Shown: positions 25,421-35,700, counted from the stretch's first letter. The stretch: 64,000 nucleotides of DNA from Fibrobacter sp. UWH6 (GCF_900142465.1 NZ_FRAX01000006.1:124001-188000); one strand, 5' to 3'. Numbers and translations are program-made. Notes: generated by a model not told the origin, from the letters alone.

Positions 25421-26134
25421 ATGAATAAAATTGCGTTTTTGCTTCTGCTGGTTGGGTTCGCCTTTGGTAATGATATTTCCTGGCTTCTTTCTGATTATTC
25501 CTCGTCGCCGGCTCGTTTTGCGAATCCTGGATTCAGTATGGATTTTTACCGTTTGCCGGAAACGGATCAGTTGGCATCTTCTGTTTCTGGGGAATGGGGC
25601 GACTCCAGGTATCGAGGGGCTTTTATTGGTTCTTATGAATCAATGGATTCGTTATACAGAAAAATTTATACAGAATGGGGCATGTCTGTGAATGGCGATT
25701 GGCTTGCTGTTGGGGGCGCCTATGGACTTTCAATGGAGTGGACTCCCGGTGATGAATTGTGGACGTCCCATCGTTATAAGGCGGGCGCATCTATTGTGTA
25801 TGGACGATTAATTTTGTGGACGTACCTGTGGAATTTTTTTCATGAACCATTAAAAAATATGCAGTACCTTTCTGGCGTTACCATAAAACCTGGCGATAGC
25901 CTAGATGCTTTTTTTCAATGGGATGGCCGTTCTGCTTATATGGGTTCTTCTCTAAATTTTAGGTTTGTCTCTTTGTCTACTTTTTACCGGTTTCCCGGTT
26001 TTTGTGTGGGGCTAGGCGTGAATTTTCATTTTGATTTGTGGAATGTTGGTGGTTCTATTGGAAAATCTGATCATTCTCTGGACTGGTTTGGTCTAAGTGT
26101 TAAAAAGAAAATTGGAAAAAAGACTATCTTGTAG
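25421..26134 (+). CDS. Predicted outer-membrane beta-barrel protein, unknown function
   Basis: A 237-residue protein with signal peptide MNKIAFLLLLVGFAFG and then many aromatic-rich amphipathic strands (YRGAFIGSYES, WLAVGGAYGLSMEW, RFVSLSTFYRFPG, GLGVNFHFDLW). No family is recognised. The coding sequence is richer in T than its neighbours. It sits between the lamin-tail protein and the PAS protein, all rightward and closely spaced. Confidence 0.5.
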   Translation: MNKIAFLLLLVGFAFGNDISWLLSDYSSSPARFANPGFSMDFYRLPETDQLASSVSGEWGDSRYRGAFIGSYESMDSLYRKIYTEWGMSVNGDWLAVGGAYGLSMEWTPGDELWTSHRYKAGASIVYGRLILWTYLWNFFHEPLKNMQYLSGVTIKPGDSLDAFFQWDGRSAYMGSSLNFRFVSLSTFYRFPGFCVGLGVNFHFDLWNVGGSIGKSDHSLDWFGLSVKKKIGKKTIL

Positions 26135-26155
26135 ATTGTAATTTGGACTGAATTT

Positions 26156-27394
26156 ATGTTTATCTCGCTGAATATCATTGCGGCTTCACTTTTTGCCTTT
26201 TTCCTGGTTGGGGTGGCGTTGGTCATTTCGATCTTGCTGATTAGGGATTCCCGCGAAAAGCAGAAGGCCTATTCCAATTTTTCGGAATACCTGGGTGAAT
26301 TTCAGGTGGTGCTTTCTATGGATGGCAACCTGATTGATGCCACGCCGCGATTCATTGCGGATCCTCTTTTTGAACGTATTTGCCAGGAACAGAACTTCAA
26401 GAAGATTCTTTCGGCTCAGGAATATGCACGTCTGAAGGATTATACCAAGGGGTTGGCCTCCTATCCGGATATTCCCTTTATCTTTAGTTACGATAGTGAA
26501 TTAGGCTTGCGCTGGTACGAGTTGCGTGCTTTTATCCAGAAGAAGACGGGCGAAGATAACACCGTTCTTCTGATCAAGAATGTGACCTTGGATGTGGAGT
26601 CCAGAAACCAGCGCGATGAACTGAAGCAGAATATCGATATGCTTCTGCAGAATACGGGGGACTTCCTGTGGTCTCTTGATGTGGATTCCCGTCGCTTCAC
26701 CTTGCTTACGCCTCTTATCGATGAAGAAGGTCGTGTGGTTCCCCGCTCCGTGGGTGTTCAGAACCTTAAAAACATGATGCCGGCGAAAGACTGCGAAATT
26801 TTTGAAAAGATGCTGAATTCCCGAATTGTGGATTTTAGGGCGTCGGGTCATGATAGCGAGGATCGTCGAGGTATTTGCCTTCGTTTGCTGAGGTCTGACG
26901 GGGCTACGGACTGGTACTCCTTTAATGGCCGTTTGACCATGGAAGAAGGTTCCAATATGGTGTTTAAGGGGGCTGCCCGCCGCATGGAACTGCTGCAGGA
27001 TAATCCTGTGCTGGAGGATGGCGTCGATAGTAGCGATTTGCTGGCTTCTGCCTTGAGACTCCCGGATATTCGTGTGGTCTGGGTTGACAGAGATTATAAG
27101 ATTGCCGGGTGCAATCAGGCTTTTTCCCTGGCCTTTGGAAGGGAATCTCCCAAACAGGTCGAAGGGGTTCGTTTGCTGGAAGTGGTGCGCCCGAAGTACT
27201 TCTCGCTTTTCCATAGATATTTGTCTGAGGTTTTTGAACGAGGACGCGCTGTTGCCTGGAAAGGTGTTTTTGGGGCTTCAGATTCTTTGCTTTGGATGAA
27301 TGCCGTTCCGATTAAAAATCTAGACGGTGAAACGCACAAGATTTTGATGGTGTATATGCTGCTTGGCGTAAATGATTTTATTGAAAAAAAATAG
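26156..27394 (+). CDS. Membrane-anchored PAS-domain protein without an output domain
   Basis: A 412-residue protein with one N-terminal membrane helix (residues about 5-28), then two or three PAS-like units: about 45-145 (FQVVLSMDGNLIDATPRF), 155-275 (MLLQNTGDFLWSLDVDSRRFTLLTP) and 290-405 (IRVVWVDRDYKIAGCNQAFSLAFG). No kinase, cyclase or methyl-accepting domain follows, so it may signal through a partner or be a sensory adaptor. It lies 13 bases before a rhodanese lipoprotein gene. Confidence 0.65.
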   Translation: MFISLNIIAASLFAFFLVGVALVISILLIRDSREKQKAYSNFSEYLGEFQVVLSMDGNLIDATPRFIADPLFERICQEQNFKKILSAQEYARLKDYTKGLASYPDIPFIFSYDSELGLRWYELRAFIQKKTGEDNTVLLIKNVTLDVESRNQRDELKQNIDMLLQNTGDFLWSLDVDSRRFTLLTPLIDEEGRVVPRSVGVQNLKNMMPAKDCEIFEKMLNSRIVDFRASGHDSEDRRGICLRLLRSDGATDWYSFNGRLTMEEGSNMVFKGAARRMELLQDNPVLEDGVDSSDLLASALRLPDIRVVWVDRDYKIAGCNQAFSLAFGRESPKQVEGVRLLEVVRPKYFSLFHRYLSEVFERGRAVAWKGVFGASDSLLWMNAVPIKNLDGETHKILMVYMLLGVNDFIEKK

Positions 27395-27407
27395 TAGGAG
27401 TAATAAA

Positions 27408-27851
27408 ATGAATAAGTTGATGATGTTTGCTTTTGCCGGAATGTTCCTGATGGCAGGCTGTAATGAACAGAAGGCTGCTGAAAAGGCTCCTGAAGCTGCT
27501 CCCGTGGCTCAGCCGGCTCCGGCTCCTGCCCAGCCTGCAGCTCCCAGAAACATTGTTGATGAAGTGAAGAACATTGACTGGAATAAGGCCATGGAAATGA
27601 ACGCCTCGGGTGCAATGTACCTGGACGTTCGTAATCCGGACGAACTGAATGATGGTTATGCTCCCCATGCCGTGAATATTCCTCTCAGTGAATTGAAGTA
27701 CCGTCTGGCTGAAGTGCCCAAGGATAAGGACGTCCTGGTTTACTGCCGCTCTGGTCGCCGCAGTGAAGCTGCTACCTTGATTTTGATGCGCAATGGTTAT
27801 GACCGCGCTTACAATGTTCTTGGCGGTTTCTTGGCTTATCCCAAGAAGTAG
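27408..27851 (+). CDS. Rhodanese-domain lipoprotein
   Basis: A 147-residue lipoprotein: signal MNKLMMFAFAGMFLMAGC with the lipobox Cys, a Pro/Ala-rich linker of about 35 residues, then a rhodanese domain (YLDVRNPDELNDGYAPHAVNIP) with the active-site loop CRSGRRS, whose Cys could carry a persulphide. It would act on sulphur compounds, thiols or cyanide at the periplasmic face. AGGAG precedes the ATG at 27408. Confidence 0.85.
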   Translation: MNKLMMFAFAGMFLMAGCNEQKAAEKAPEAAPVAQPAPAPAQPAAPRNIVDEVKNIDWNKAMEMNASGAMYLDVRNPDELNDGYAPHAVNIPLSELKYRLAEVPKDKDVLVYCRSGRRSEAATLILMRNGYDRAYNVLGGFLAYPKK

Positions 27852-27894
27852 TGGTTAGTTCAATAGTACGTTTGACTAAAAAACGAAGCTGTAA

Positions 27895-29256
27895 ATGAAC
27901 TTTCTTAGGTTGGCTCTTGATGAGTCCGTCTTTTCTGTTGGCGTGAGCCGCCCCAATCCGGCGGTGGGTGCCGTTGTGGTTAAAGATGGAATTATCGTGG
28001 GGAAGGGGCGTACGCAGCGCCCCGGAAGTGCCCATGCCGAAGTCATGGCGTTGCGTGACGCGGGCGAACTGGCTCGTGGTGCGTCTATCTACGTGACTTT
28101 GGAGCCCTGCTGCCATTACGGCCGCACGCCTCCCTGCACCAAGGCCGTCATTGACGCTGGAATTGCGAAAGTCTTTTACGCTCACGGGGACCCCAATCCT
28201 GTTGTCCGCGGGAACAGCCGTAAGATTTTGGAAGAAGCCGGAATCGAAGTTTTCGAAGGCGTGGACGCCTGCATCGCCGCTGAAGTGGATGATGGCTGGG
28301 ACGATTGTGGATGCGGCGAATGCAACTGCCTGAGTGAACCTTCGCATGTCATGCTGAGCGAGTCCTCGGGTGTCATGCTGAGCGAAGCGAAGAATCTTGC
28401 AGGAAAGTCTCGCGAGGCGGAAGGTCGTACCGTCTTCCACGACGTAGAACGTTACTTCGAAGCTTACGATTTCTACGTTCGCAACAAGCGTACTTTTGTA
28501 GAAGTAAAATGCGCCGTCTCCCAGGAAAATTTCATGGGCGTTGTTGGTTTGAATGGCGAACATTTGCCTGTCCGCATTACTGGTGATGGGGCCAACTGCT
28601 GGAATCATGAACTCCGCGCCATCAGCGATGCTGTTCTTGTTGGGGCAGGAACCGTTCTTGCTGATAATCCTAGCCTGAATGTCCGTAACGCTGCCGGAAA
28701 CGATCCCGTAAAAATTGTGTGGGCGGGACATCATAAATTTTCCGCAGAAGAAGTTTCGAAGCTGAAAGTCTTCTCTCTGAATCAGGAAAAAAAGATTCTC
28801 GTTTTCTCCTGCGTCCCACAGCCTGCTTTTTCTGAACGCTCCCTCCCGTGTCATTCTGAGCGAAGTGCGGAGCGCGAAGTCGAAGAATCTAACGAAGTGC
28901 CTTGCGTCATTCTTTTGACTGGATCCACTTTCGCTGAAAATTGGACTTCCATGATCGACGATCTTTCTGCCCGTGGTATGCATCGTCTGATGGTGGAACC
29001 GGGCGCAGGTCTCGCCAATCAATTGTTTGCCGACGCCGTTTCTACTGGCGAAACCATTGTCGCTCCCAAACCTCTTTGGAACCGCCTGAATATCTGGCGC
29101 TCCACCGACTGCCGCATCGACGATGCCATCGCAGATCTCGCTGCCTCTGGCAACATCAAGGAAGGCCTGGAATTTCCGGAACTTCCCAAGAACATCGTGG
29201 CCAAGGAATCCTTCATGGCCGGCTCTGATGTGCTTACCGTCTATTATCCTGCATAA
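27895..29256 (+). CDS. ribD: Bifunctional riboflavin deaminase/reductase RibD with two repeat-derived insertions
   Basis: Catalyses deamination and then reduction of the pyrimidine intermediate in riboflavin synthesis. The deaminase domain shows HAEVMAL and LEPCCHYGRTPPCT zinc motifs; the reductase domain has FVEVKCAVS, DAVLVGAGTVLADNPSLNVR and a C-terminal VEPG (usually VEGG). At 453 residues it is clearly longer than the usual 360-380. Two loops account for this: about residues 150-170 and 318-333, encoded by copies of the GTCATTCTGAGCG dispersed repeat. Both keep the frame; one lies between the domains and one within the reductase domain. It is separated from ribE by 760 bases that contain a broken gene. 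Confidence 0.9.
   Translation: MNFLRLALDESVFSVGVSRPNPAVGAVVVKDGIIVGKGRTQRPGSAHAEVMALRDAGELARGASIYVTLEPCCHYGRTPPCTKAVIDAGIAKVFYAHGDPNPVVRGNSRKILEEAGIEVFEGVDACIAAEVDDGWDDCGCGECNCLSEPSHVMLSESSGVMLSEAKNLAGKSREAEGRTVFHDVERYFEAYDFYVRNKRTFVEVKCAVSQENFMGVVGLNGEHLPVRITGDGANCWNHELRAISDAVLVGAGTVLADNPSLNVRNAAGNDPVKIVWAGHHKFSAEEVSKLKVFSLNQEKKILVFSCVPQPAFSERSLPCHSERSAEREVEESNEVPCVILLTGSTFAENWTSMIDDLSARGMHRLMVEPGAGLANQLFADAVSTGETIVAPKPLWNRLNIWRSTDCRIDDAIADLAASGNIKEGLEFPELPKNIVAKESFMAGSDVLTVYYPA
28348..28404. repeat. GTCAT...GAGCGA dispersed repeat inside ribD, double copy
   Basis: GTCATGCTGAGCGA occurs at 28348-28361 and again at 28372-28385 (24 bases apart), followed by AGCGAAGAATCTTGCAGG. It encodes repeated VMLSE peptides between the deaminase and reductase domains. 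Confidence 0.8.
28850..28890. repeat. GTCATTCTGAGCG dispersed repeat inside ribD, second site
   Basis: GTCATTCTGAGCGAAGTGCG, then an AAGTCGAAGAATCT tail, encodes HSERSAEREVEES in the reductase domain. It is the closest in-gene match to the copy at 63675-63699. Confidence 0.85.
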
Positions 29257-29282
29257 ACGCAATAATCGGGTTTAGTAGTCCT

Positions 29283-29809
29283 TTAAGCAACGCACTGAAA
29301 ATGCGTGGTATTACTAGATCCCCAGCCAGATTGGGCTTTAAGGATGTGTCCTGCAACTTTATTGCCTCCAAGCTTGTTCACCAGATCGTTCCATTCTGTC
29401 TGATTCGGCAAATGCCATCCTTCAGGGCGCACTCCCTGCGTTCTTTCTGGAGGATCACAGATTACTCCGTATTCGCATTGGTCTATATTGATGGCGGTGT
29501 CCCATCTGTAGAGGTATCCATGGGTTTCACAGTTGGTTGAATCCATGTCATAGCAGTAGCTGTATCTACCTTCAACCGGATAATCAAGATTTTGCGCAGT
29601 CCAGACTTGGTTGGATATTCGGATGGTCTTGTATACCTTGTTATTTCTCTCGTCCAAGATTACTCCGTATTCTCCCTCAGTCAGGAGTTTCTGGTTTCCG
29701 TATTGTTTGTTACAGGATTACTTGACTCGTCGTCTCCACAGGCGACTAGTATAGACGCTGTGGTAAAGCCAATGATGGCTGCCTTTATAGGGTGTTCAAA
29801 AATAATCAT
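29283..29809 (-). pseudogene. Broken FISUMP-domain lipoprotein
   Basis: On the minus strand a gene starts at ATG 29809 after a perfect GGAGGAATC ribosome site. It encodes a lipoprotein signal (AAIIGFTTASILVACGDDES), but that frame stops near 29685. The rest continues in another frame, from about 29700 to 29283, as DERNNKVYKTIRISNQVWTAQNLDYP, then YLYRWDTAI and PEGWHLPNQTEWNDLV. These are core blocks of the Fibrobacter succinogenes major paralogous (FISUMP) domain. The C-terminal third is also missing: GWGSSNTTHFQCVA replaces the usual long loop before the final RCV strand. So there is a frameshift near 29690-29720 and a 3' deletion. Confidence 0.75.
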
Positions 29810-29850
29810 GATTCCTCCGTCCCAATGAGATAATTCCTGTGGGTAAATGT

Positions 29851-29864
29851 AGTATACCCCCCCC
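29851..29864 (-). promoter_or_regulatory. G8 homopolymer next to a TATACT -10 element
   Basis: On the minus strand eight Gs (plus-strand C run 29857-29864) directly precede TATACT (29856-29851), 41 bases before the start of the broken FISUMP lipoprotein. A homopolymer in a promoter spacer can vary in length and switch transcription. No good -35 is seen upstream. Confidence 0.4.
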
Positions 29865-29970
29865 TAGCCATTACCTGTAGGAAATTACCGTTGTATAACA
29901 TGAATGTTAGTTAAATCTAACTTACAGTACTGGTCCGACCTCAAAATCAGCGTTATTCGCCTGTTTTCAC

Positions 29971-30005
29971 TCTCGTCTCTCGTCTCTCGTTTCTCGTCTT
30001 TTTCT
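29971..30005. repeat. Heptad repeat, TCTCGTC units
   Basis: Units TCTCGTC, TCTCGTC, TCTCGTT, TCTCGTC and TTTTTCT, in exact 7-base phase, just before ribE. Only one arm is seen. It fills the ribE leader, so ribE has no obvious ribosome-binding site. Confidence 0.75.
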
Positions 30006-30018
30006 AAATTTGGCCCGT

Positions 30019-30618
30019 ATGTTTACTGGTATTATTCAAAGTACGGGAACCATCCTTTCTCTGGAAACGAGAGGGGATGCGCTGACCATGCGCTTATCCG
30101 CACCCGGTTTCTTTAAGGGTTGCAATTTGGGCGATAGTGTCGCTAACGATGGCGTGTGCCTTTCCATTGAAAGCTGCACCGACGACGAGGCTACCTTCTG
30201 CCTGATGCACCAGACGGTGGAAAACACCTCTTTCAAGCAAGCTGAACCGGGAAAACTTGTGAATCTTGAAAAGGCCTGCAGGGCAGATTCCTTTATGGGC
30301 GGTCATTTTGTGATGGGCCATGTGGATACTTCCGTGAAGGTCTTGGCCGTTGCCAATCGCGAAACGGGCGTGGAAGTGGATTTGGAACTCCCTAAGGACT
30401 TGCGCCGCTATGTAATTCGTCGCGGTTCCGTGTCCTTGAACGGCATTAGCCTTACGGTGGCCGAAAAGTTCGAGGATTCCATCCGCGTATGCATTATTCC
30501 CGAAACGCTGGCCCGCACCAATTTGCGTAACTGGGTTCCCGGTACTATTGTGAATGTAGAAGTAGATATGCTTGGCAAATATATCGAAAATTATTTGAAG
30601 GAGCGTGACCTTGCTTAA
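30019..30618 (+). CDS. ribE: Riboflavin synthase alpha chain
   Basis: Dismutates two lumazines into riboflavin and the pyrimidine precursor. It has two homologous lumazine-binding halves. The N-terminus MFTGIIQ is diagnostic and sets the start at 30019 (a TTG three codons upstream is less likely). A second-half motif is [13 protein letters not shown]. Length 199 residues is normal. It overlaps ribBA by 14 bases. Confidence 0.95.
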   Translation: MFTGIIQSTGTILSLETRGDALTMRLSAPGFFKGCNLGDSVANDGVCLSIESCTDDEATFCLMHQTVENTSFKQAEPGKLVNLEKACRADSFMGGHFVMGHVDTSVKVLAVANRETGVEVDLELPKDLRRYVIRRGSVSLNGISLTVAEKFEDSIRVCIIPETLARTNLRNWVPGTIVNVEVDMLGKYIENYLKERDLA

Positions 30619-31816
30619 TACGATCGAAGAAGCCCTTGAAGACTTCAGGGCCGGTAAATTCCTCATTGTCGTCGATGACGAAGATCGTGAAAATGAAGGC
30701 GACTTTGTAATCGCCGCCGAAAAGATTACACCGGAAAAGGTGAATTTCATGCTCCACGAAGGCCGTGGCGTTCTTTGCTGCCCGCTGCCTATCAAGCGTT
30801 GCCACGAATTGAATCTGACTCGTCAGACCGCAGAAAACACATCCATTCTGGGTACCCCGTTCACTATCATGGTGGATAAGATCGAAGGTTGCTCCACTGG
30901 CGTTTCTGCCCATGACCGTGCCGCCACCATTCTGGCTCTTTCCGATCCTGCTTCCAAGCCCAGCGATTTCGGCCGCCCTGGCCACATTTCTCCGCTGTAC
31001 GCCCAGGAAGAAGGCGTGCTCCGCCGCGCAGGCCACACGGAAGCTGCCGTGGACCTGGCAAAGCTGGCTGGACTTCGCCCGGCTGCCGCTCTCATCGAAA
31101 TCATGAACGAAGACGGCACCATGGCCCGTATGCCTCAGTTGCAGGAAGTGGCCAAGAAGTTCGACATCAAGATTATCTCTATCCACGACTTGATCGCCTA
31201 CCGCCTGAAGAACGAAAAGCTGGTGCAGCGTGTGGCTGCTCCCAACGTCCCTACCAAGTACGGCGAATTCAAGGCCTACGCCTACCGCAGCTCCACCGAC
31301 GGTGTGGAACATGTGGCCTGGGTTGCTGGCAATCCGGATTTCAACAAGCCGGTTTATGTTCGCGTCCATAGCGAATGCCTGACGGGCGATATTTTCGGCA
31401 GCATGCGCTGCGACTGCGGTGAGCAGTTGGAAGCCTCCATGAAGTTCATTGGTGAACATGGGGGAGTGCTCCTTTACCTCCGCGGCCAGGAAGGTCGTGG
31501 TATTGGCCTCTGCAACAAGCTCCGCGCTTATGAATTGCAGGAAAAGGGCCTGGACACCGTAGAAGCCAACATCAAGCTGGGCTTCAAGTCTGATTTACGC
31601 CAGTATGGTACCGGCGCACAGATCTTGGCTGACCTGGGTGTGAAGCAGATGCGTTTGCTCACCAATAACCCCAGCAAGATCAATGGTATTTCCGCTTACG
31701 GTCTTGAAATCGTGGAACGTGTTCCTATCGAAATCAAGCCCAATAACATTAACCGTTTCTATCTGCGAACCAAGAAAGAAAAGATGGGCCACGACCTGAA
31801 GTTGGACGAGGCTTAA
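30605..31816 (+). CDS. ribBA: Bifunctional DHBP synthase / GTP cyclohydrolase II
   Basis: Supplies both riboflavin precursors: 3,4-dihydroxybutanone phosphate from ribulose 5-phosphate (RibB half, [28 protein letters not shown]) and the pyrimidine from GTP (RibA half, zinc ligands in [21 protein letters not shown], then [12 protein letters not shown]). GTG start at 30605 with AAGGAG upstream, within the end of ribE. It is 403 residues long, as usual for the fusion. Confidence 0.96.
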   Translation: MTLLNTIEEALEDFRAGKFLIVVDDEDRENEGDFVIAAEKITPEKVNFMLHEGRGVLCCPLPIKRCHELNLTRQTAENTSILGTPFTIMVDKIEGCSTGVSAHDRAATILALSDPASKPSDFGRPGHISPLYAQEEGVLRRAGHTEAAVDLAKLAGLRPAAALIEIMNEDGTMARMPQLQEVAKKFDIKIISIHDLIAYRLKNEKLVQRVAAPNVPTKYGEFKAYAYRSSTDGVEHVAWVAGNPDFNKPVYVRVHSECLTGDIFGSMRCDCGEQLEASMKFIGEHGGVLLYLRGQEGRGIGLCNKLRAYELQEKGLDTVEANIKLGFKSDLRQYGTGAQILADLGVKQMRLLTNNPSKINGISAYGLEIVERVPIEIKPNNINRFYLRTKKEKMGHDLKLDEA

Positions 31817-31825
31817 GGGAGTATT

Positions 31826-32287
31826 ATGAACGAACTGAAGAATTCTCTGAATGGAACTGGCCTGAAGGTGGCGATCGCCGTGGCCCGCTTTAATGAAATC
31901 GTGACGGATAAACTGCTGGATGGTGCACTCCGCCAGCTGCAGATCCTTGGCGTAGATGAAAAGGATATTACCGTGGCTCATGTTCCGGGCGCTTTTGAAC
32001 TGCCGGGTATTTGCCGACGCATGGCGGATTCCAACAAGTTTGATGCCGTTATGGCACTAGGTGCAGTTATCCGTGGCGAAACTGGCCACTACGACGTGGT
32101 TGTGAACAATTCTACCAGCGGTATTGCCGGTATTGCCGCCGAAGGCAAGGTTCCCATGATTCTGGGGATCCTCACTACCGATACCGTAGACCAGGCTATG
32201 AACCGCGCAGGCCTTAAGGCTGGCAACCTGGGTTGCAGCTGGGCTTCTACCGCCGTCGAAATGGCAAACCTCTACAAGCAGATTTAA
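31826..32287 (+). CDS. ribH: 6,7-Dimethyl-8-ribityllumazine synthase
   Basis: Condenses the two riboflavin precursors; forms an icosahedral or pentameric shell. Motifs: VAVARFNEIVTDKLLDGAL, VPGAFELP, ALGAVIRGETGHYDVV with the catalytic His, and a final ASTAVEMANLY helix. Ten bases after ribBA, so the same operon. 153 residues is typical. Confidence 0.96.
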   Translation: MNELKNSLNGTGLKVAIAVARFNEIVTDKLLDGALRQLQILGVDEKDITVAHVPGAFELPGICRRMADSNKFDAVMALGAVIRGETGHYDVVVNNSTSGIAGIAAEGKVPMILGILTTDTVDQAMNRAGLKAGNLGCSWASTAVEMANLYKQI

Positions 32288-32334
32288 TAAAAAAAGAAAC
32301 GTAAACTGAGACTTATAAAAAACGAGAAAGTTTT

Positions 32335-32772
32335 ATGGCACAAGTAAGTTTTAGACCCGCCCGCGTATTTGCAATGCAGTTGCTGTACGCCATGGAAATC
32401 ACCGGACAGACTGTGGCTCAGGCCCTTCCTGGAGTTCTTGAAGCTCAGGAAATTCACGACAACCAGAAGAAGTATGGCATGAGACTGGTGGACCTGATCC
32501 AGGAACACCGCGCTGACCTTGACGAAAGCATCAAGGCTGCCGCCGCTCATTGGGAACTGGACCGTATGGCCAGCCTGGATCGTATTCTTCTGCGAATCGC
32601 CATGGTGGAACTGACTTACATTCCCGAAGTCCCCATGAAGGTGGCTATTTCCGAAGCGGTTCAGATTGCTGCCAAGTTCAGCACTGATTCTTCCTCGTCT
32701 TTTGTTAATGGTTTGCTGACCGGCTTCTTGCAGAGCCGCGGCATCGTGATTCCGGGTACTAAGGAGAAGTAA
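32335..32772 (+). CDS. nusB: Transcription antitermination factor NusB
   Basis: A 145-residue all-helical RNA-binding protein acting with NusE (S10) on boxA in rRNA operons. Motifs: ARVFAMQLLYAMEI, HWELDRMASLDRILLRIAMVEL, VPMKVAISEAVQIAAKFS and SSSFVNGLL. The ribH-nusB order is a common arrangement. The next gene begins at GTG immediately after. Confidence 0.92.
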   Translation: MAQVSFRPARVFAMQLLYAMEITGQTVAQALPGVLEAQEIHDNQKKYGMRLVDLIQEHRADLDESIKAAAAHWELDRMASLDRILLRIAMVELTYIPEVPMKVAISEAVQIAAKFSTDSSSSFVNGLLTGFLQSRGIVIPGTKEK

Positions 32773-32773
32773 C

Positions 32774-35700
32774 GTGTTCAATAAAGAAAAGTGGATGAAG
32801 CATATTTTTGCAGGTATCACCTGCTTGGTTGCCTTGGTTGTCTATGCCATGACCATGGCTCCCACCGTTTCCTTCTGGGACTGCGGTGAATTCGTGGCCT
32901 GTGCTAACACCCTCGGTATTCCCCATCCTCCTGGAACCCCCTTCTTCGTTTTCTTTGCCCGTGCAGTAATTGTTCTTCTGCCTTTTGTTGAAGAAATCGC
33001 AAAGCGCGTGAACTACATTTCTGTGGTTAGCTCCGCTGCGACTGTTTATGTTACCGCCCTTTTCGCCTGGGAACTTCTGGCAACCGTCCTTAAGACCGAC
33101 GCCCTTGCTCAAAAGATCTCCGAAAAGGTTCGTTATATTGTTCTCGGTACCGCAGCCCTGGTGGCTGGTTTCTTGCTGACCTTCTCTGATACCTTCTGGT
33201 TCAACGCCGTGGAAGCTGAAGTTTACGGCATTGCCATGCTCATCTTGATGCTGGTGTCTTACCTGGGTCTGGTCTGGTACAACAAGCGCGAAGATGAAGA
33301 TTATGCAAACCGCATTCTGATTTTCATTTGCTACATCGCATTCCTCGGTGTTGGCGCTCACTTGTACACAATGCTTACCGTTCCTGCCGTGTTTGCCTTG
33401 CTGCTGGTGGCAGAACCTAAGAAGATTGTGGAACGCATTCCTGTGTGGATCACCGGTACTCTCCTGTGCTCCGTGATTTACATGGTGTCCGCCTTTATTG
33501 AAATTTCCCTGGGTTGCCTTGTGGTCTTGGCTATCCTCAGTGTTGCAAAGCCTTTCCGCCCGCGCATGAACAAGGCTGTACGCCTTTCTCTTGCCTTTGC
33601 TTTCTTTGCCCTGATTGGTTACAGCACTCATCTTTATATTCCTATCCGATCTGAACTGAACCCCACCATCGACGAAAATAACCCGGAAATCAACATCCGC
33701 GATGATCAGGGCAACCTGCAGTTGGGTAACCTGTTCAAGGCTGAAAACTGGGATGCCTTTAACGCCTTTATCGAACGTAAGCAATATGGCTCCGAAAGCA
33801 TGATTAGCCGTGCCTTCTACCGCCGTGCCCGTACCGCCCATCAGTTCCTCAGCTTCCCTCATATGGGTTACGGTGGATACCAGATGGCCCAGTACCTGCC
33901 TTACAAGGTGGGCGAGGTGAACTATGCCAATGGCGTTTACACCTTTGATTCTGCAGACAATCAGCCTGTGGAACGCTTTGGTTTCAAGTTCCCCACTCAG
34001 ATGAGCTTCATGGGCGATGCTGTCTTGCCGCAGCTCTTGATCTTCCTCATCTTTAACGGTCTTATCGTTATGGTTTGCGTCTTTATCTGGAGACGTAACA
34101 AGAAACTTGGCGTATTTACTTCTATTCTTTATGCCCTTTGCTCTCTCGGTTTGCTGTTCTACATCAACTTCGCCGATGGCACCCGTATGGAACAGCGTGA
34201 CCATGACTACTGGGTCAGCGTCATGACTCGTAATGTTCAGGATCTGAATTCTCGTGGTGTAGGCATTAACGCCCTGCCGGATCCCAACGAACTGATCGAC
34301 ATGCGTCAGAATATCGAACATACCAAGATCCGCATCGAAATGCTGAAGGGTCGCGAAAATACCCAGGGTCGTATTGCTGAATTGCAGAAGCAGCTGGAAA
34401 CATACACCAACTCCTCTGTATGGCAGAACTGGACCAAGATCGAACAGGGCTTTGCCCAGGTGGGTAGCCGCGCACCGTTCCCCGAATCCGTTCATCTCGA
34501 AGTTCGCGAACGTGACTACTTCTATACTCCGGCCTTCATTTTCATGAGCCTCATCTTCGGTATCGGCGCTGGTATCCTGGTGTTCCTTTGCGCTACCGGA
34601 ACTATGCCTACCTTGGCCGCTCCGCTGGCAGCCGCCCTGGTGCTTGTTTCCTTTGTAATTCCCTGTGCTTCCAACTACAAGGAACATGACCGTTCTGGCC
34701 TGTGGGTTCCCTGGGATTACGCATTCAACCTGCTGAACAGCTGCCGCCCCAACGCCATCCTCTTTACCAATGGCGATAACGACACCTTCCCGCTGTGGTT
34801 TGCACAGGAAGTGGCCGGAGTCCGTAAGGACGTGCGCGTGGTGAACCTGTCTCTGGGTAACACCGACTGGTACATCAAGCAGATGCTTGAAAACGAACCG
34901 ATTCTTAAGCTGAGCTACACCAAGGAAACCATTGATAGCGATATGGTTCTTGATAATAGTTCCGCAAACAATCCCAACCACCAGACTTCTACTTGGGTCA
35001 AGAAGGCTCAGCGCCTGATGCCTCAGCTGAAGAGCCGCATCGACGCTATGGAAGGTCAGCAGCTGTCTGCCGCAGATTCTGTTAAGCTGCTGCAGTTCAA
35101 GGTCCACTATCAGGTTTGGGATGCCTTTACTGAATGGGCTGCCCGTACTCGTAGTTCCATGATGCTGACCCAGCATAAGCTGGTTGTCGATCTTGCTCTC
35201 CAGAATATGGATCGCCCCATTGAAATTTCTACCACCGTTGGAACCTCCAACTTCATGGGTCTCGAAAAGTACATGGTCCAGGAAGGCATGGTCTACAACC
35301 TGGTGAAGGGTGACCTGAATCCCAAGCGTAATGCATTTGACGCAGCCTATACCGCAAACCTTATTGATAACGTCTATAAGTACCGCGGACTTGGTGATGG
35401 TACCGCCTATATCAATGACGAAACCATCCGTCTTCTGTCCAGCTACATTTCTCTGTACCTGCAGATTTCCTTCGATGCTCGCGACAAGATCGAAAAGCTC
35501 CGCAACAGCCATCCCTTTACAGCCGACAAGAAGGCTCAGGTGGATAGCCTTGCTACAGCCTCCGCCAAGTATTTGGAAATGGGCATTAAGCAGTTCCCCG
35601 ATGAATGGCGTAACTACTGGGCTGCCGCATTCGTCTACCAGGCTGCAGGTATGAAGCAGCAGGCTATCGAAGTGGCTAACCGCGGTCTCGAAGCCGTTCC

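Noticed and set aside
27772-29262. Leftward open frame opposite ribD
   Set aside because: Shadow; the segments that look like known peptides come from the dispersed repeat in reverse.
29857-29864. Sequencing artefact at C8
   Set aside because: It may be an error-prone run, but the adjacent -10 and ribosome site make a real promoter feature plausible, so it is reported with low confidence.
27852-30018. FMN riboswitch upstream of the riboflavin genes
   Set aside because: No RFN-element core seen before ribD or ribE; the ribE leader is a heptad repeat and a broken gene.
32759-35512. Very long leftward open frame opposite the DUF2723 gene
   Set aside because: Arises from codon bias of the real gene on the other strand; no ribosome site or known protein motif.
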